Assembly (NCBI GenBank): GCA_029204225.1
Contig: CM055111.1
Coordinates: 10,474,285-10,538,284 of the forward strand
Length of the DNA stretch: 64,000 nt
Direction: 5' to 3'
DNA from: Diphasiastrum complanatum
Taxonomy: Eukaryota > Streptophyta > Lycopodiopsida > Lycopodiales > Lycopodiaceae
Shown here piece after piece: positions 36,490-47,599 of the stretch. A program made the position numbers and the translations under genes. The notes under the pieces are model-generated. The model ran no database searches and was not told the origin of the DNA. It saw only the letters and a list, made by a program, of their open reading frames with translations. How positions within the stretch are numbered: the first letter of the stretch is position 1; every line of letters begins with the position of its first letter.

Positions 36490-37279
36490 CATAATTGCAG
36501 CGCGATTCCCGAATCGCGATTCAGAATCGCGATTCCGATTCGCGATTCCGATTCGCGATTTGGGATTTTCCCAGAATCGTGTAGAATCGATTTTTGTTTT
36601 TTTTTTTTTTGAAATTTTTTTAGGCAATATGGATATCAGATGAAAGCTTTGATCGAGGGGATTATGATTGTGTAGTTTGCCGACTGTTTCGGGTGTGAAA
36701 CACCAAAAAGTGTGTTTTCACTCGGGGAGTTGGAAGGCCAAATCATGAAGAGGCCGTTGGGGGGCGTTGCCCCCCAAACCCCCCACCAGGGGGCTACCGC
36801 CCCTCGAACCCCCCGTTTCCCGGGGGGCTACTGTCCCCCGAACCCCCTATAGACACTGTAGATAAAAATGCCACCGCCCCCCTTAGATAAAAATGGGGTC
36901 CAAATGCGCGCCGAGAAGGGCCCAATATTTATGCCCCCAACTGTATGTACATTGCACTCACATCTCCAGTGAACCAATTGCAAAAGTGATCATCATCCAT
37001 ACAGTTGATAGTCCAAACTGTAGCATTAACATTTACTGAAAACCAGAGCAAATGACAACCAGATAGCTACTGAAAATAAGATCTGTTTGTGCCTCATCTA
37101 CTGCACTTATGAGAGGCAAAACGCTGGTTTGACAATTGATCCCCTAAAAAAATTTCAGCAATAAGCTATTTTTCAAATTTTTTTTTTTTTTTTTTGCGAT
37201 TCTGGGTCGCGAATCGCGATTCGCAGAATCGCGACCCGCGAATCGCAGTCCCAGCGAATCGCGATTCGCTGCAACTATG
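36490..37279. mobile_element. 790-bp non-autonomous hAT-type element with perfect 8-bp target duplication
   Basis: The left end CATAATTGCAGCG pairs with the right end, which read inward is CATAGTTGCAGCG. The octamer GATCAGAG flanks both sides (36482-36489 and 37280-37287). Both ends are packed with GAATCGCGATTCGC palindromic repeats, the hAT subterminal pattern. The interior contains a C-rich segment (about 36760-36850). No transposase is encoded. Confidence 0.85.
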
Positions 37280-37599
37280 GATCAGAGTAATCTCATGTTT
37301 CATCTTTAACTTTGAATAAATCGTCTCTCTCTTGTGGGGCATAGCTGGCCTACCTTCACTTATAATCTATGCACATTTAATGGTGGGCTTTGTTGTAAGA
37401 ATTGCTAGCTTTTGTTGGTCTATTGATTTTCTACATGTACATGGATCAGCTTCCCCTAAAACCTAGAGTTTGTCTTTTTCTAGATTTTCGAGTGACTCAG
37501 ACACCTTTCCAATGCCCTATTATGTGTCACAATCTTCCGTAGCTTCGCCAGATGTGCTGAGAGAAATGGCTACGAAAAGTCCATCGTTGTTCGAGTCTT

Positions 37600-37701
37600 T
37601 CGAAATTTTTCGACTCCGAGTCATTTTTAAAAATTCGCATCGTACAAAAAGAGAGGATTTTATTTTTTTGAGTTTTTCAAGTCCTTTGGAATAAATTCGC
37701 G

Positions 37702-37732
<31 letters not shown>

Positions 37733-38977
37733 ACGATGCGAAGGACTCGAGTCTCGAATTTTGGGGACTCGAGTCTGAGAGAGAATTTTTCACGAAAAAG
37801 AGAATTTTTTGCGGATGAGAGAATTTTTTGCGGAAGAAAGAGAGAGAGCGAGAGAATTTTTCGTGGAAGAGGAGAGAATTTTTCGCAAAATTTTCGAGAG
37901 AATTTTTTGCGAGAAAGTTTCGAAAGAGAATTTTTCGAGAAATTTTGAAAGAGAGGGAGAGAATTTCTCGAGAAATTTGAGAGAGAGGGAGACGAGAGAG
38001 AGAAAGGAAATTTTTTGAGACAAAGTTTTGAGAGAATTTTTCGAAAAATTTTTGAGAGAGAGGGAGAGAATTGTTCGTGAAATTTTTGAGAAAAAGTTTC
38101 GATAGAGAATTTCTCGAGAGAATGGGAGAGAAATTTTTGCGAAATTCAAAAGGGGCAGAATTTTTTCCCGAATTCTGAGAGAGAGAGGGAGAATTTGTTC
38201 GCGATAAATTCGTGAAAATTCCGCGAAGCCATCGCAAAAATCAAATCCCGAAGCCTTCGCCAAATTTCTCTTAATCCTTCGCGAAAATTTGGAGAAAATC
38301 CCTTAATCCTCGAAATTTTTTTTCCTAAGGGGGAGGCAAGTGTCGCATTTTTTTTAGGGACAATTTTGCAAAGCCTTCGCAAGAGTTTCAGGACCCAATC
38401 TTCGGGATTTTTGCGAAGGCTTCGCGGGATTTTTTTGAAGGCATCGACGATTTTCGAATTTTTGGACGAATTTGAATTTCTCTAGACTCGAATTCTTGGG
38501 AACAACTCGAATTTTGGAGGCTCGAATTCGACTAGACTCAAATTATTCAATGAGCTTGAATTTTCGTAAGAACTCAAATTTTTTTAGTCGACTTGAATTG
38601 TTTTAGACTTGAAATTTTCGACGAACTCAAATATTTGGACAAACTCGAATAATTCCCACCTCGAATTTTTGGATGAACTCGAATTTTTGGACAAATTCGA
38701 ATTTTTGGACGAATTCGAATTTCTTGACGAACCCGAATATTTGGATGAACTAGACTTTTAGGACGAACTCGAATTTTTGAAAGGAACTCGAATTATTGAA
38801 ACGAATTCAAATTTTTGAAACGAATTCGAATTTTTGAAACGAACTCCAATTTTTGAAACGAACTCGAATTTTTGGACGAACTCGAATTTTCACTCGACTC
38901 GAATGTTTTGAGACTCGAGTTTTCCTAGACTCGATTGGACGAAGATTAAAATGTCGATTAGTCGATAGGAGAATAAT
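37600..38977. repeat. Long degenerate array on the motif (A/G)ACTCGAATTTTT / GAGAGAATTTTTCG
   Basis: Bases 37700-38180 are dominated by GAGAGAATTTTTCGxGA units and a short CT tract (37708-37731). Bases 38440-38940 are dominated by 18-bp GAACTCGAATTTTTGGAC units. The right edge meets the start of a copia LTR (38983, minus strand). The long minus-strand frames here are simple-sequence artefacts. Confidence 0.85.
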
Positions 38978-41400
38978 CCAACACTCTCCCTTAATCTGAA
39001 TCCATGAATGCCTTGACCTTTAAACTTGGTTCTGCATAAAACTTTCTATGTGCATCCAAGCTTAATGCTTCAGTAAAAATATCTGCTGTCATATCATGCA
39101 TTCAACAGTACTGCAATATGACCTCTTTGTTGAGAATTTTGCTTCTGACATACTGATACTTGAGTTCAATGTGTGCTTACACCTAGAATGAAATCTAGGG
39201 TTGGCTGACAAGGCAATGGCACTTTGATTATCAAAAAATAATAATGTCGGAGCATATTGATTCAGACTGATATCTAAAAGAAAGTTTTTCAATCAAATTG
39301 CTTCCTTTGTAGCTTGCGAGATTGCAATATACTCTGATTTTGTAGAAGATAGAGCTATCGAAGATTGCTTTCGATTGTTCCAGGAAATATGACCATTGTT
39401 GAGGAAGAATGTAAATCCAGAAGTGGATTTACGAGTGTCTACATCTCTTGTCCAACTTGCATATGTGAAACCAATGCGTAAATTGAATTTGTCATTGTCG
39501 ACCGCTCCATAACAAATGCAAAAGTCCATAGTAGCTCGAAGATATCTCATGACCTTGATAAGAGCCTTCCAATATGTCATACCAGGGTTAGTCATAAATT
39601 GACTTAGGAAGTTGACTGCAAAAGCTATGTCTGGCCTGGTACAGATCATTGCGTACATAAGAGATCCTATTATTGAATGATATGGATACTCACACATCTG
39701 CTCCTTCTCTTCGATTTTTCAGGGACATTGGTCCTTTGACAATTTGAGACCTGGTTCCGTTGGTGAGAGAGCTAACTTGCAATTAACCAGATTATATCTG
39801 ACTAATATATAGTAGATGTACCTCTGTTGAGTAATGTAGATCAACTTTTGATTTCTGTCTCTATAGATTTGAATACCAAGGCAGAAATGAGCTTCGCCCA
39901 GATCGGTCATGTCGAATTCGGAAGATAGCATTGTCTTGTCTTCTTTTATCAGATCGATATTGTTGTGTCGTCCACGTATAAAGTGATAATGATAAAAGAC
40001 TGCTGCACTGTCTTGAAGTAAACATTCGAATATGAAGAGCTTGGTATGTAGCCGTGATCAATACGGAAAGTATTGGTCCTTTGAATCCATTCTTGAACAA
40101 ATAGCTTCAAGCCATAAAGTGCCTTGTGGAGTTTACGCACATGATTGTGTTTACCTTCGATAATGTAACCTTCGGGTTGCAGCAGCAAATGATAATAACA
40201 GTCAAATAGAAGAATGTTTGACTACTGGACTGAAGGTCTCACTGTAATCGACGTTGTATACCTGAGAAAATCCTCTGGTGACAAGTCGAACTTTTCTTCT
40301 ATCGATGCTTCCATCTGCTTTGTACTTGACTTTGAAAATCCATTTGCAATCAACTACGTTTCTACTAGCATGTAATTTGACAATCGTCCATGTCTGGTTC
40401 TTGATAAGAGATGAATACTCTTTATCCATAGCTTCCTTCCAGAGATCGAAATCGGGCTGAGTGAGTGCCTCTTCGACAGTCGTCAGCTCCTGAACAAGGT
40501 AGGCTACAGACTCATCGATATATCTGATAGGTGGGCTGCTATTGTTCGTCGGAAGTAGATGAGCTTGGACCTTCAATGAGAATAGTCGACTAAGGAACCT
40601 CAAAGTTCAATATGTCGGACGAGTCAGACAAGTCGGCTACATGGGCTTTGTCTTTTCCCTTGAGGTCGATAAACTGATCTTCGATGAAGATGACATCTTG
40701 ACTAGCGAATATTTTCGACTCAATGGGATCGAACAACTTGTAGGCTTGATCTGAAGTAGTGTAGCTGATGAAAATACATTTGATACTCTGGAAGTCAAGC
40801 TTCTTCCTAAGATTATGAGGAATGTGCGCATAAGCAGTACATCCAAAAACTCATAAGTTTGATAAAGAAGGTTTGGTGTCTATCCAAACTTCGAATGGTG
40901 TTTGGTTGAGAGACCTTTAGTAGGACATTTGATTTGAATATAGGTTGCTGTTAGCTTCATCCCAGAAGGACTTCGGAAGTGTCACATGTGATAACATGCA
41001 CTTTGCCGATTCGACTAATGTTCTGTTCTTTCTCTCAGCAAGACCATTTGACTGAGGCGAATAGGAAATAATGTATTGTTGCTCAATGCCGCTATTAAGG
41101 CAGTACTCCTTGAATTTGGTGAAAATATATTCTCCCCCATTGTCGGACCTCAGTGCTTTGATTCGTTTTTCAGTTTGATTTTCAGCAAGCTCTTTGAATT
41201 GTTTGAACTTGATAAAAGCTTCTGATTTCTGCTTGAAGTAAACAACTGTTCTTTTGGAGAATTTGTCAATAAAGGTAATGAAATACTTTGCATCTAGTAA
41301 TGATGGAATTTGCATAGGTCCACATATATCTGAATGGACAACATCTAACAGACCTTTTGCTGCATGCCTATGACTCCTTGGAACACATACTCGCCAAGCA
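38978..41400 (-). mobile_element. Ty1/copia retrotransposon, minus strand, 5'-truncated and decayed
   Basis: Read on the minus strand it contains integrase, reverse transcriptase and RNase H in copia order, then a purine tract (38984-38996) and an LTR start TGTTGGATTATTCTCC at 38983. The first ~45 bp of this LTR match the start of the plus-strand LTR at 41990. After that the sequence passes into the TCGAATTTTT array, so the LTR is either truncated or contains the array. Gag and the 5' LTR are missing. Confidence 0.85.
39089..41400 (-). pseudogene. copia Pol remnants: integrase, RT, RNase H
   Basis: Integrase core (41315-40917) has LRSDNGGEY and NGLAERKNR, with Asp and Glu of the DDE triad. 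The integrase-RT linker lies at 40900-40640 in another frame. RT begins at 40603 with EAMDKEYSSLIKNQTW and KWIFKVKYKADG; its catalytic motif YVDD is at about 39965 in the segment 40188-39949. RNase H follows (39697-39293, GSLMYAMICTRPDIAFAV and SSTKSEYIA) and ends in a degenerate part at 39292-39089. At least five frame breaks separate these parts, so no functional polyprotein can be made. Confidence 0.88.
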
Positions 41401-41639
41401 TTTCACCTCAACATAAAGTACCAAAATGGTATGGAATGGACAAAGAGTATTGCCACAATATCCTCTTTGGTCTGCTTACCATCTTGGATGATCCATGTTT
41501 TTGCCTTGCATTTGGTTCTTTTAGTTTTAAAATTATTTCATGTCGCTGACTGATCATGTTGCTATTCAATCTAAATGCTTCTAAAATAACCATCAATTTT
41601 GTATTTGGGATATGGGAATCCCACAAAGAAAATTTTATT

Positions 41640-41985
41640 ATGATCATAACCCAATGTTGAAGTGAATAAACTTGGGTTGATTACATTTGAAGATGGCAAA
41701 AAATATTTTGAATAAAGATTCATTTTGATGTTACGATCCACTATCCAAGAAGACTATCATGCGATGTTGTCTTCGATGAGTTGCATGGATATTATGATGA
41801 TGATGTAACTCAAACACCTAAGGAGCAAACTCAAGATTTTTTGCCTAGTCTTTAGAAACTGGATGGTGGATCTGAAGAGAATGAAGAAGTTATAACACAA
41901 ATATTCCATCAAATCAACATGTTACGATGGATGAAGCACAAAAGCCTGATGAATATCCGCGCTTGCACAAGCAATGGACTGGTAA
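41640..41985 (+). pseudogene. copia fragment (integrase-RT linker type), plus strand
   Basis: Plus-strand frames near 41730-41830 include CDVVFDELHGYYDDD, similar to the conserved RDVVFDE linker between copia integrase and RT. It ends at the LTR starting at 41990. The orientation is opposite to the copia element at its left. Confidence 0.5.
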
Positions 41986-41989
41986 TAAG

Positions 41990-42480
41990 TGTTGGATTAT
42001 TCTCCCACTAATCGACTAATTGACATTTTAATCTTCGTCCAACTTTTATCCAAACTTGCAGATTTTTTCATGTTTTTACACAGTCTGCATAACTACTCGG
42101 CAGTGTCGGCATTTTCGAGATTTTCGCCTTTCAGGATTTTCTCTCACTGGCTACAGACTTGCTCTAATTGTTTAGCAAGTAAATTTTCGAGAGACTATCT
42201 AGATGGATGCCAGCACATCTCAGTCAACTGGATGACGCATATGACGACCTAATTGGCTGTCCTACTGGTGGACGTTGCCGCATCTGTTTAGTATAAATAG
42301 CTGCTCATATTTCTACATTTGTGTGTGTTGATCTTACAACATTGATGTGATCAAGATATTAGCAAGTATTGAATAGTTAGCACCGGTCCCAACTTGGGAC
42401 AGATGTCCTCCTCGGTCACTGGCCCTTGCCAATACTTGGCCTCAGGCCCTTTGGCCAAGGTAATGATAGAGTCGTAACTG

Positions 42481-42578
<98 letters not shown>

Positions 42579-43103
42579 CCTGCGAGCTTGGACATTCTTG
42601 AGCATTCTAGCTCACTTCTTTAGAGTTGATTCGAGATTGCTATTGCGCTTACTTCTTATCAGTAGTTGCGCTTAATTCAGACTTTTATTTAGTCACTCAG
42701 AAATAGCTTAGAGTACACGACTTTGATCCGCAAACCTTTTTGTACTCATTTACATCTGTTTCGTTTTCATACTGAATTAATACTATCTTCTTATTGCGTT
42801 CATGATCGTCTCAAAATGTTTTCGTTTATGTAGTTTTTTGCGATTGATTATTTCTCTGATAATTCAATGCCTAAATGTTTGGCTACGTAATCACTGTAGT
42901 ACTAATGATCTCAAAGTTAGTGACTATAAAATCGAATGTGATTTTTATCACTATTGTTTTGTTCAAAATTGATAGGCGTAGTTATGCATAGAGAAAAAGA
43001 AAGGTAGTCTATTCCACTGCGCACGATAAGTTTTCTTTTTTGTCATTTGAATTCTTTTTATTCGATTCTTTTCGACCTATCTTTTACCCACCTCTTTCCA
43101 ACA
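41990..43103 (+). mobile_element. copia LTR, plus strand, 1114 bp, with inserted (CT)n module
   Basis: It starts TGTTGGATTATTCTCC and ends CTCTTTCCAACA, immediately followed by a primer site. A TATA-like AGTATAAATAG lies near 42290. Bases 42386-42575 are a foreign module with (CT)n that is absent from the related LTR fragment at 60577-61108, so it inserted or expanded later. Confidence 0.85.
42386..42575 (+). repeat. Dispersed module with (CT)n tail
   Basis: About 97 bp of unique sequence (42386-42482) run into 93 bp of CT (42483-42575). The unique part is repeated, inverted, at 59757-59853 next to the GA tract there. Confidence 0.8.
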
Positions 43104-43115
43104 TGGTATCAGAGC
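43104..43115 (+). other. Primer binding site for initiator tRNA-Met
   Basis: TGGTATCAGAGC follows the LTR end without a gap, the standard plant copia primer site. Confidence 0.9.
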
Positions 43116-43524
43116 ATTGACTTTTCAAGGCCTAATACTATATCAAAGCACAAGCTCTTATACTTGATATCTTTCACAATATCAAATTATTCTTCAGTTC
43201 GAATCAATTTGTTTCAGTTAAGAAAACACAGTTTAAACACCCGACCGGATCAATCACCACAGCACAACGTCAAGTGCAACAAGACCACAGAATAGCTCTC
43301 CTCAAACTGTATATTCAACTGACTCGTAAGTACAAAGATAAGTTGCTTAAAAACACTCAAAGGGCTCGTAAAAGAAAGATGGCTCGATAACTCTAGAACT
43401 AAGCACCCGTGTTGCCGTCGAAATAAGAAAGCACTGTATAAGTCGATCATTGCTATTTTAACTCTCTCCCTCAATGATCAACGTCTCTTTTTATTTTAGT
43501 GATAGTATTACAAATAAAGGCTTT
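43116..43524. other. copia non-coding sequence, mixed orientation
   Basis: After the plus-strand primer site there is about 350 bp of leader-like sequence. At 43460-43480 a minus-strand purine tract (TTGAGGGAGAGAG) indicates a second, minus-strand element's 3' LTR starting near 43460. Its other boundary is unclear. Confidence 0.45.
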
Positions 43525-43812
43525 TTACATGACCAGATCTAAGCCAAGTTTGGCTCTAAAAGTCTCAAACTTTTCTTTACTTAAAGCTTTTGTAAATATA
43601 TCAGCAACTTGTAATAACGTAGAACAATGTACAATACTTATATCTTCAGATTGTAACTTTTCACGCACAAAGTGATATTTTACTTCAATATGTTTTGTCC
43701 TTGCGTGAAAGATAGGATTTTTAGCCAATTGTATTCCACTTTGACTGTCATAGAAAATAACAGTGGGATTTACCTGCTTCATGCCAATCTCATATAATAA
43801 CTTACGTAGCAT
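43525..43812 (-). pseudogene. copia RNase H C-terminal end, minus strand
   Basis: Encodes the final part of a copia Pol: FYDSQSGIQLAKNPIFHART, HIEVKYHFVREKL and the terminal ADIFTKALSKEKFETFRAKLGL, with a natural stop at 43525. This short piece is open, but everything upstream is missing. Confidence 0.85.
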
Positions 43813-44367
43813 TACAAATTTAAGTCATAAGGTGGAGTTTGAGTCTGATCAATGCAAAATTATCGATAGGAGTAATAAGATCCTTGCACTCAACAAGAAG
43901 CATGGATACTTCTATAGGTTGGCACATTGTTATTTTGATTCTAGTCAAGCCTTGAAAACTTCTATTCTTGTCAATAAAGCATTACTATGGCATCATCACT
44001 TAGGACACTTGAATTATGCATCTGTTTTGAACATGTCCAGAGAATCCCTAGCACTTGATCTTGACCCTTCTGGCAAACTCAATCTCCCTGTCTACTATAG
44101 CTGCATTCTTGGAAAGCAGACTAGGATTCCTCTTAGATCGAGTCATAGGCATGCAACAAAAGGTCTGTTAGATGTTGTTCATTCAGATTTATGTGGACCT
44201 ATGCAAACTCCATCATTGCTAGATGCAAAATATTTCATTACCTTTATTGACGAATTCTCTAGAAGAATAGTTGTTTATTTCATTAAGTAGAAATCAGAGG
44301 CTTTCATCAAGTTCAGACAATTCAAAGAGCATGCTAAAAATCATACTGGTAAACATATGAGCTCGTT
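43803..44367 (+). pseudogene. copia GAG-pre-integrase and integrase start, plus strand
   Basis: Plus-strand frame with the GAG-pre-integrase domain (LLWHHHLGHLNYASVLNMSR, then CILGKQTRIPLRSS) and integrase start (VVHSDLCGPMQTPSLLDAKY). TAG at 44288-44290 interrupts it, and the same frame continues to about 44340. It is nearly identical to the integrase of the minus-strand element at 41350-41100, so both come from one copia family. Confidence 0.85.
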
Positions 44368-45234
44368 GTTCTGATACCATTGTTGAGAATCTCCGATGCT
44401 CTGATGCCACTGCTGAGAAGAGTTCTCATAGAAACAAACCTAGATGGAATTTGATTCTGTCCTCGGGTCTACTGCCGTCTGTGACAGGATCTACAATTCT
44501 CCAAGGTGTAGACAGACATTGCTGACCTATGTATAATTTGCTTATGCATTCAACAAGGTAAAACCAATGTGCGGTATACTGCCAATGCTTTTCTTGCATC
44601 TCCATAGATTAGTAATTACGATCTTTAGGTATATAGAGAAGAGGACATGATTAGTTGATCAGGAGATTACAAGAACGGCTGATTAGGCACGTTCCAACAG
44701 TATCCTGTCAGTCTCTAGAGGATGACGTTTTCCTTGTACTTTCATAATCTCCTTTGTGCTTTGACGTGTGGAAATCCACCACCCCTTGGCTCTTCGTGTC
44801 TTCTTGTGCTTTTGGCTTTGTCATTAGGTCGCCTTGGTTCCACAAACGTTTTCCTTTCGCGTTCAAGTGGCCTTTAGTCACCAAACATTTACCGTCAGCT
44901 TCGGGTCTTCAGTCCTCGAATCTCTAGTGTTTATGCATGGACTGCTCCCTTGTGTTTCCGTAGACTTGAGCTCGAAAGCTAACAAATCTTTGTGGCTCAA
45001 AATACTTTGTTTCTTTAGTTACCCTTTGCTGGAGATCAGCCGGAAGCCTGATGTAGTCGTTCTTCAAATAGTTCGTCTGTGTGTTGTGATTCTTGCAAGT
45101 ATCAGATGAGCAGACATAGAACCTAAAATAGGTTTCATTTGATTCTAGATCAAAGATCAATAAATGTGCAGGAAGAATATTGAAATAGAAATTAGTATTC
45201 ACCAAGGATACAATTGTAAACTTGATTTTCAACA
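44368..45234 (-). mobile_element. copia 5' LTR with primer site, minus strand
   Basis: On the minus strand the LTR runs from 45234 (TGTTGAAAATCAAG) to 44381 (GAGATTCTCAACA), 854 bp. It is followed by TGGTATCAGAAC (44379-44368), a one-base variant of the tRNA-Met primer site. Coding DNA of this element does not follow; the plus-strand integrase fragment abuts it. Confidence 0.8.
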
Positions 45235-45264
45235 ATCCTCGAGGGGTGGCTGAATAATAAAGTT

Positions 45265-45498
45265 CAAGACATCGGAGATAGAAGCCAAAAAATAGCTTGA
45301 TAAGCTACCCACATTGGGTGAGCAACCATCGTGGCGCAAAATCAAGACATCGGAGATAGAAGCCAAAAAATAGCTTGATAAGCTACTCGCATTGGGTGAG
45401 CAACCACCGTGGCGCAAAATCAAGACATCGAAGATAGAAGCCAAAAAATAGCTTGATAAGCTACCCGCATTGAGTGAGCAACCACCATGGCGCAAAAT
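45265..45498. repeat. Tandem repeat, 78-bp unit, 3 copies
   Basis: Units begin CAAGACATCG at 45265, 45343 and 45421 and differ at only a few positions. 78 is divisible by three, so the minus-strand frame through it is open but repetitive. Confidence 0.92.
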
Positions 45499-45539
45499 AG
45501 GTTTTGAAAAAATTCCAAGACTCAATCAAGAGTTATGTG

Positions 45540-46108
45540 ACAAGCCTGCGAGCCCATGATAGCTTAGGGTAGATCCTTACTATGTGCCAATGCCAAGCAA
45601 AAATAAATGAAAAGATCTCGGTGTTCCAGTAGATAAAATCACCATCCAAACAACAAATTGGATGATTATCCACCAGTTATACAATTGGAATATTTTAGTT
45701 GATTTTAATTGGTCCCTTCAAGCATACTCCAGGGAGTATATGAATTCATCAGATCAGATGGTTAGGCAGTCAGTCTTATATGCGAAAGATTTGGCTATGT
45801 TGATGTCTGTTCAAGCATGATGGAATGATTGTTTACCAGCCCTCTGCTTCGATCCGAATCTTCCAATGGCATCCAACAAAGTTCCAGATCAATTGCCGAT
45901 AGCCAGGCTCTACTACCGTGTGGCGATGATGGGTGGTTCATGGGAGAACAAATTCATCTCTTGGACAACGTCTAAGTGGTTGTTAGGAGTTAATAAGTGC
46001 TTTTTTTCGCACAATATCGATTTCAATCAGCCGCACTTGGAGCTCATAGAGAAAGTCCAATACCATTTAATAAAGGTCTGGCGCGAGGCTAATCAGAGCC
46101 CCAAGTAA
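45540..46108 (+). pseudogene. C-terminal part of the unrecognised third ORF of the tRNA-Asp-primed retroelement family (plus copy)
   Basis: The last 81 codons (45866-46108) are open and include LPIARLYYRV, GGSWENKFISWTTSKW and YHLIKVWREANQ; upstream parts have a few stops. The same peptide blocks, more decayed, occur on the minus strand at 47850-47600. In both copies the frame ends about 45 bp before an LTR, so the ORF occupies the position of env-like genes in some plant gypsy elements. No family is recognised, and no membrane segment or signal peptide is visible in this part. Confidence 0.6.
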
Positions 46109-46129
46109 TAAATCAATGTCGTGGGACCG

Positions 46130-46145
46130 CCACCAATTTTGGTGG
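46130..46145. repeat. Short palindrome just upstream of the 3' LTR
   Basis: CCACCAATTTTGGTGG is a perfect inverted repeat 7 bp before the LTR start. The opposite copy has an imperfect version at 47570-47590, so the structure is a family feature. Confidence 0.75.
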
Positions 46146-46152
46146 GTAATAC

Positions 46153-46640
46153 GGCTGGAGGGTTTGCGGATATCGAGGCAACCCTAATCCTAGTAAATAA
46201 GTGAGAGGAATTTGGCACCCTGCATGTATAAGTCCAACCTGATGATCACATAGTTATTTGATTAGTTAGAAGTTAATAAAAGGACTTTAAGTCTTTTTGC
46301 GAGAATTAAATGTCGCAAGGCCTAATAATCAAGTTAGTGAATAAAAAAGGCTTCCCCCAAAATTTGAATTTCAAATAATAAGGGAAGTGGAAATTGGCCA
46401 ATAGGATTTGAGGCCAAAGCCCTAAAATCCACTATATAGAGTGGTGAATTCGAGTTATTCTGTACATTCACTTTCATTTCAATAAAGCAGATGGATCGTC
46501 TTTCAAATGGTAATGGAATGTCCTTGCTCTTCTTCTTTCTTTCTCCATCTCTCATGTTTTCTTTGGATTTGCTAATTATTGGATTTGATGATTGTTGGAG
46601 TTAATCTTTATTATACTTTGTGTGTGTGTATGTGTGTGTG

Positions 46641-46707
<67 letters not shown>

Positions 46708-46756
46708 TCTACCATTGCTTGAGTAGTGTTAATTGCTAGTGTTAATGGTTAGTGTT
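46153..46756 (+). mobile_element. LTR of the tRNA-Asp-primed family, plus copy, truncated at its 3' end
   Basis: It aligns by eye with the complete LTR at 51328-52086, with shared blocks such as TAATAAAAGGACTTTA, CCAATAGGATTTGAGGCC, CACTATATA (TATA-like) and CATTTCAATAAAGC. A (GA)n of about 60 bp sits inside at 46644-46705. The end is cut at 46756, where the opposite-strand LTR begins. Confidence 0.8.
46644..46705 (+). repeat. (GA)n microsatellite
   Basis: About 60 bp of GA within an LTR at a position where the other LTR copies have a short GAGAGA stretch; it therefore arose by expansion in place. Confidence 0.95.
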
Positions 46757-46974
46757 TGTAGCGGGTATTTCCTATCCACCCTCAACCCTAGATCCAAGCA
46801 CACAAGCGTCAAAGAGATGAAGAGGATTAACTAGTTGTCACGAGGAGATTCGTTCCCATGAGAGCGATAACATAGCTCATATTCCAGCAAATGAACATGA
46901 TCCATCTCTAACACTAAGATCCATTAACACTAGCAATTGACACTACATCTATTAACACTACACAACAATGATAG

Positions 46975-47054
<80 letters not shown>

Positions 47055-47554
47055 AAGTAGAACAATGATCAACTCCTACAAGCATCAAATCCAACAATTA
47101 GCAAATATAAACAAAACATGAGAGATAGAGGAGGAAAGAAGAAGAGCAAGAAAATTTCATATCCATTTCATAAGAGGCCCAACTAGGCTTGTATTGAAAT
47201 GAAGAGAGAAAGTGTCTACAATAATTTGAAACTACCACTATATATTGTAGATTTTAGGGCTTTGGCCTCAAATCTTATTGGCCAATTTCTACCCTAACTA
47301 TTTGAAATTCAAAAAGTGGAGAAAACCCATTCAAAAATTGGAGAATTGGGGGGAAATCTTCTTATTTACCAACTTGACTATTAGGCCCTATGACATTAAC
47401 AGTCCCGCAAAAAGATCTAAAGTCCTTTTATTAGCTTTTAACTGATCAATTAACTAAGTAACCATCACGTTGGACTTATACACGCAGGGTGCCAAATCCC
47501 TCTCACTTATTAACTATGGTTAGGGTTGCTTTAATATACGCAAAACCTCCAATA
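46757..47554 (-). mobile_element. 3' LTR of the tRNA-Asp-primed family, minus copy, 798 bp
   Basis: On the minus strand it starts TATTGGAGG (degenerate TGTTGGAGG) at 47554 and ends CCCGCTACA at 46757. It contains a (CT)n of about 75 bp (46977-47051) at the same place as the GA tract of its plus neighbour. It belongs to the host copy that also includes 52092-54720. Confidence 0.82.
46977..47051 (+). repeat. (CT)n microsatellite
   Basis: About 75 bp within the minus-strand LTR, the mirror image of the GA tract at 46644-46705. Confidence 0.95.
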
Positions 47555-47599
47555 GTATTTCCCACCAAAACTTGTGGTGGTTTCACAACACCTCACGAG

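Noticed and set aside
37731-38263. Minus-strand frames of 157 and 168 codons rich in Ser, Phe, Leu
   Set aside because: They arise from the GAGAATTTTTCG array; the peptide is low complexity and overlaps an equivalent frame on the other strand.
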